From positions 1 through 33,199 of the forward strand of contig CATABD010000024.1 in the NCBI GenBank assembly GCA_949494735.1: DNA of 33,199 nt, read 5' to 3'. This DNA comes from an uncultured Oscillospiraceae bacterium. GTDB taxonomy: Bacteria; Bacillota; Clostridia; Oscillospirales; Oscillospiraceae. Every line of letters starts with the position of its first letter. The first letter of the stretch is position 1. A model generated the notes under the pieces. That model saw nothing but the letters and a program-made list of their open reading frames with translations. It searched no databases and was not told the origin of the DNA. Both the position numbers and the translations under genes were made by a program. Shown piece after piece: positions 31,176-33,199 of the stretch.

Positions 31176-31182
31176 TTTGTCC

Positions 31183-31961
31183 TTACCCTCTGTTGTCCTC
31201 CTGTCCCTCGACTTCCCGCCGCTGATTCCATTCGGCAAACTCCCGCTGGCCCTCCTCGCTCTCGTAAAAAGCGAGGATAGCCATTCACGGTTTGCGTTTT
31301 GGCAATAGGATATTTCCTGCTCCGGCGAGTAGCGGCACTCAATCTCGTATTGAAGAAAAGGAAAATCCTTGTGGTGCATAATCAAAGAGCCGCGCACCCA
31401 ATCCTCGCCAGTTAGTTTTTGGGTGTTATCGCCGTTTAATGCCTCCAGCAAGGCGGCAATCATAGCGGGGTCATCCACCTGGGCCGAAGTGCTATCCTCG
31501 TTTTCAAAACCAAGTGTGACGGAAGATACCATTTCCGCCGTGGGCGTTCCCAGCGTTACCCCGTCCTGCATCCAAAGGCGGGTTTCCACACCGCCAGTAT
31601 AAAATTTCCGGGGAGCGGTATATAAGAATGTCCGGGCCTCGTCACCTGCTATCTCATAGATGGCAAGCCCGCCGCCCTTGTCCGCATCCTTGCCGCAAAC
31701 GCCTATCTGTTCACCGATACCCTCCGCAGGCGTCCAGACATATTGATTGCCGTCACTGTAATAGTGGGCTTGTTCATCCCAGCCGCCGCTCAAATCCCTT
31801 TGATACTGTATGCCGTCTATGTAGAGAATTTCAGTATCGTCCTCCCGTGTCTCCATCTGATAAACGGGAAAATCCTCCCCGGACTGGCATCCGGCCAACG
31901 GAACAGCCACCAGCACCAACAGGGACAGCAGAAAAGCCCCGCGCTTTTTCCTCTTGCTCAT
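31183..31961 (-). CDS. Lipoprotein with disturbed C-terminus
   Basis: The lipobox VPLAGC (Cys about 25) marks an exported lipoprotein. The body (about 225 residues) is acidic: LYIDGIQYQRDLSGGWDE, VETRLWMQDGVTLGTPTAEM, FPFLQYEIECRYSPEQEIS. No domain is recognised. After CQNANREWL (about base 31280) the frame turns into low-quality Arg/Ser/Pro sequence running to 31089. A different frame with coding character begins there (MAILAFYESEEGQREFAEWN, stop at 31183), resembling the end of another mobile-element protein. A frameshift or a gene join near 31282 is likely. The gene starts a few bases behind the VirB4-fusion gene and probably shares its transcript. Confidence 0.6.
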
Positions 31962-31965
31962 GTGA

Positions 31966-33199
31966 TTATCCCTTTTCTTTTTTCAGCCAAACGACCACAC
32001 ACCACGCCGCCGCATACAGTACCACATAGGCCCCCGCCAGCACAAGGGCGGTGATGTACTTTTGCCGAAGTCCGGTGGTGTAGCTTTCGGCGGTCTGGCC
32101 CGGCTCCACGGTGATATAGGAGCGGTCAGCGGGGACGGACAGCACCCGCCGCTCCACAGCGGCCCCCGCGTCCACGATCTCCTGGCCCCGCTCGCGGGTG
32201 AGGGCCTGCTGGCTCCACTGATAGCCGCTCCCGCTGGTGTCCCGGTAGTAGACCATGTAGGCGGTTTTGGTAGGGTTCACGCGGCGGTCGCGTCCGCTGG
32301 CCACCGTGTTCTGCACCTGGACGGGCAGGACTTGATAGGGGGAAAAGGTATAAACGCCTTTGTCCTCGTAGCTGTCGGCGGGGAGGATAGCGGCCAGATA
32401 GAACAGCAGCCCCTCGCCGGAGTTGCTGTGGGTGATATAGGAAAGCTGGTGCTCGGAAATGCCGAGCTGTTTTGCGATGATGGCCCGGTCGCTCTGGGCC
32501 TGGGAGAGCAGAACAAGAAAATCGGTGTTATCCAGTATGTTCTCGATCTCCCGGCTGGCCAAAAGGTCTTTCACGTTCTGCGTGAGGGCCGAGGGCACAC
32601 AGCCCTTTTTGCGGAGCATCTTCCACACCGCCACAAAGTAGCTGGCGGTCAGCGGGTCGCGCAGGAGGATGTGGAACTCGTCAAAGTAGCACCATGTCGC
32701 CGCCCCGTTCTGGTAGTTGGTATTCACCGCCGAGGTGACAAACTCGTTGGTGACGTGCATCGCAATCTTGCGGAGGTTCTCCCCCAGCCCTTTCAGCACG
32801 ATGCACACCACCCGGGAGCTCAAGTCCACGTTGGTCGGGTGGTTGAAAAGATTGAGGGAGCCCGTACAGTAGAGCTCCAGCGCAGTCGCCACACGTTTCG
32901 CCTCCGGCTCCGGCTGTTTGAGTAATTCCTCGTACAAGCTCTGGAGCAAAGGCATCTTTGCGCCCTCCAGCCCCAGCGCAAGCTCCCGGTACACCAGCCG
33001 CACACAGCGGTCAATCACGGTTTTCTCTATGGGTTGCAGGCCGTCCTTGCCGCCCACCACCAGCTCACACAGCGAAAGCAGAAAATCCGCTTTCATGGAC
33101 AGCGGGCTGTCCTCGTCATTCATGCCCATTTCAATATCCATCGGGTTGATATGGTGGGGGCTGTCCGGGGCGATCTCGATGACCTGCCCGCCCAGCCGC
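31966..33199 (-). CDS. VirB4-like conjugation ATPase, C-terminal part fused to a membrane-protein tail (partial)
   Basis: The frame enters from beyond the window end (GGQVIEIAPDSPHHINPMDI) and continues through the ATPase: NPTNVDLSSRVVCIVLK-like HPTNVDLSSRVVCIV, Walker B in ATWCYFDEFHILL, and ALTQNVKDLLASREIENIL, SQAQSDRAIIAKQLGISEHQ, ITHSNSGEGLLFY. VirB4 proteins of Tn1549-type elements normally continue for about 30 more residues and stop. Here about 140 other residues follow (VQNTVASGRDRRVNPTKTAY onward) with one hydrophobic helix near the end (ALVLAGAYVVLYAAAWCVVV). The join is near 32398. The ATPase powers the type IV secretion channel; this fusion is of uncertain function. Confidence 0.75.
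   Translation of the reverse strand, partial: RLGGQVIEIAPDSPHHINPMDIEMGMNDEDSPLSMKADFLLSLCELVVGGKDGLQPIEKTVIDRCVRLVYRELALGLEGAKMPLLQSLYEELLKQPEPEAKRVATALELYCTGSLNLFNHPTNVDLSSRVVCIVLKGLGENLRKIAMHVTNEFVTSAVNTNYQNGAATWCYFDEFHILLRDPLTASYFVAVWKMLRKKGCVPSALTQNVKDLLASREIENILDNTDFLVLLSQAQSDRAIIAKQLGISEHQLSYITHSNSGEGLLFYLAAILPADSYEDKGVYTFSPYQVLPVQVQNTVASGRDRRVNPTKTAYMVYYRDTSGSGYQWSQQALTRERGQEIVDAGAAVERRVLSVPADRSYITVEPGQTAESYTTGLRQKYITALVLAGAYVVLYAAAWCVVVWLKKEKG

Noticed and set aside
31089-31280. C-terminal 60 residues of the lipoprotein frame as real protein
   Set aside because: Arg/Ser/Pro-rich low-complexity sequence running over a terminator hairpin; another frame has better coding character there.

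Overview
The window looks like DNA from a Gram-positive gut Clostridium-group bacterium of the Oscillospiraceae/Flavonifractor kind. Most of it is GC-rich. Start sites carry strong AGGAGG ribosome binding sites, there are S-layer homology (SLH) domains, and the mobile genes belong to the Tn916/Tn1549 and large-serine-recombinase families of Firmicutes. I see no rRNA or tRNA gene and no CRISPR array. The assignment rests on gene families only.

Layout. (1) 1-607 is a fragment of a MobA/MobL-type relaxase, minus strand, fused to the first part of a flavin reductase gene (to 834). (2) 850-9988 is a minus-strand operon of about 9 kb. It holds six flavodoxin-domain genes, five of them with export signals: three lipoproteins and two SLH surface proteins. 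Two of the six also carry a formylglycine-generating-enzyme-like (FGE/SUMF1) domain. With them are a DUF4405 membrane protein likely to bind heme, an iron-sulfur-flavoprotein-like reductase, a small tautomerase and an aldo/keto reductase. A MerR-type promoter with a 19-base spacer lies just upstream of the aldo/keto reductase, at the end of the merR gene, and a LysR gene lies behind that. (3) 11.5-16.1 kb is a patchwork: a PtsI fragment, an Xre repressor, a second aldo/keto reductase with a divergent LysR gene, and accessory genes of integrative elements. (4) 16.2-19.1 kb is AT-rich: a tyrosine recombinase with the tail of a second one in front of it, then an unrecognised three-gene operon (two tiny CPTCG proteins and a membrane protein). 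(5) 19.1-25.8 kb is the remains of a Tn916/Tn1549-like conjugative element: a broken cytosine methyltransferase gene, two small accessory genes, a PrgI-like protein, a broken VirB4 gene, a helix-turn-helix regulator, xis and int. (6) 25.9-28.9 kb is chromosome-like: a low-molecular-weight tyrosine phosphatase, an unrecognised protein, a flavin reductase, free methionine-R-sulfoxide reductase and a truncated chitinase. (7) 28.9-33.2 kb holds a serine recombinase fragment, a DUF4417 protein, a lipoprotein and a VirB4 C-terminal part that runs off the window.

Two things stand out. The first is the operon of exported flavodoxins next to a probable membrane cytochrome, which reads like an undescribed extracytoplasmic electron-carrier system. 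The second is a 111-base palindromic element present three times at 19.7, 20.3 and 23.55 kb. It sits inside coding sequence, keeps the frame in two copies, and its stem changes on both sides in the third copy.

A caution applies to everything: at several points (near 606, 12105, 28940, 32398, and probably 16256, 19088 and 31282) two unrelated genes are joined in mid-gene. They may be real recombination scars or assembly joins, and the sequence alone cannot tell.
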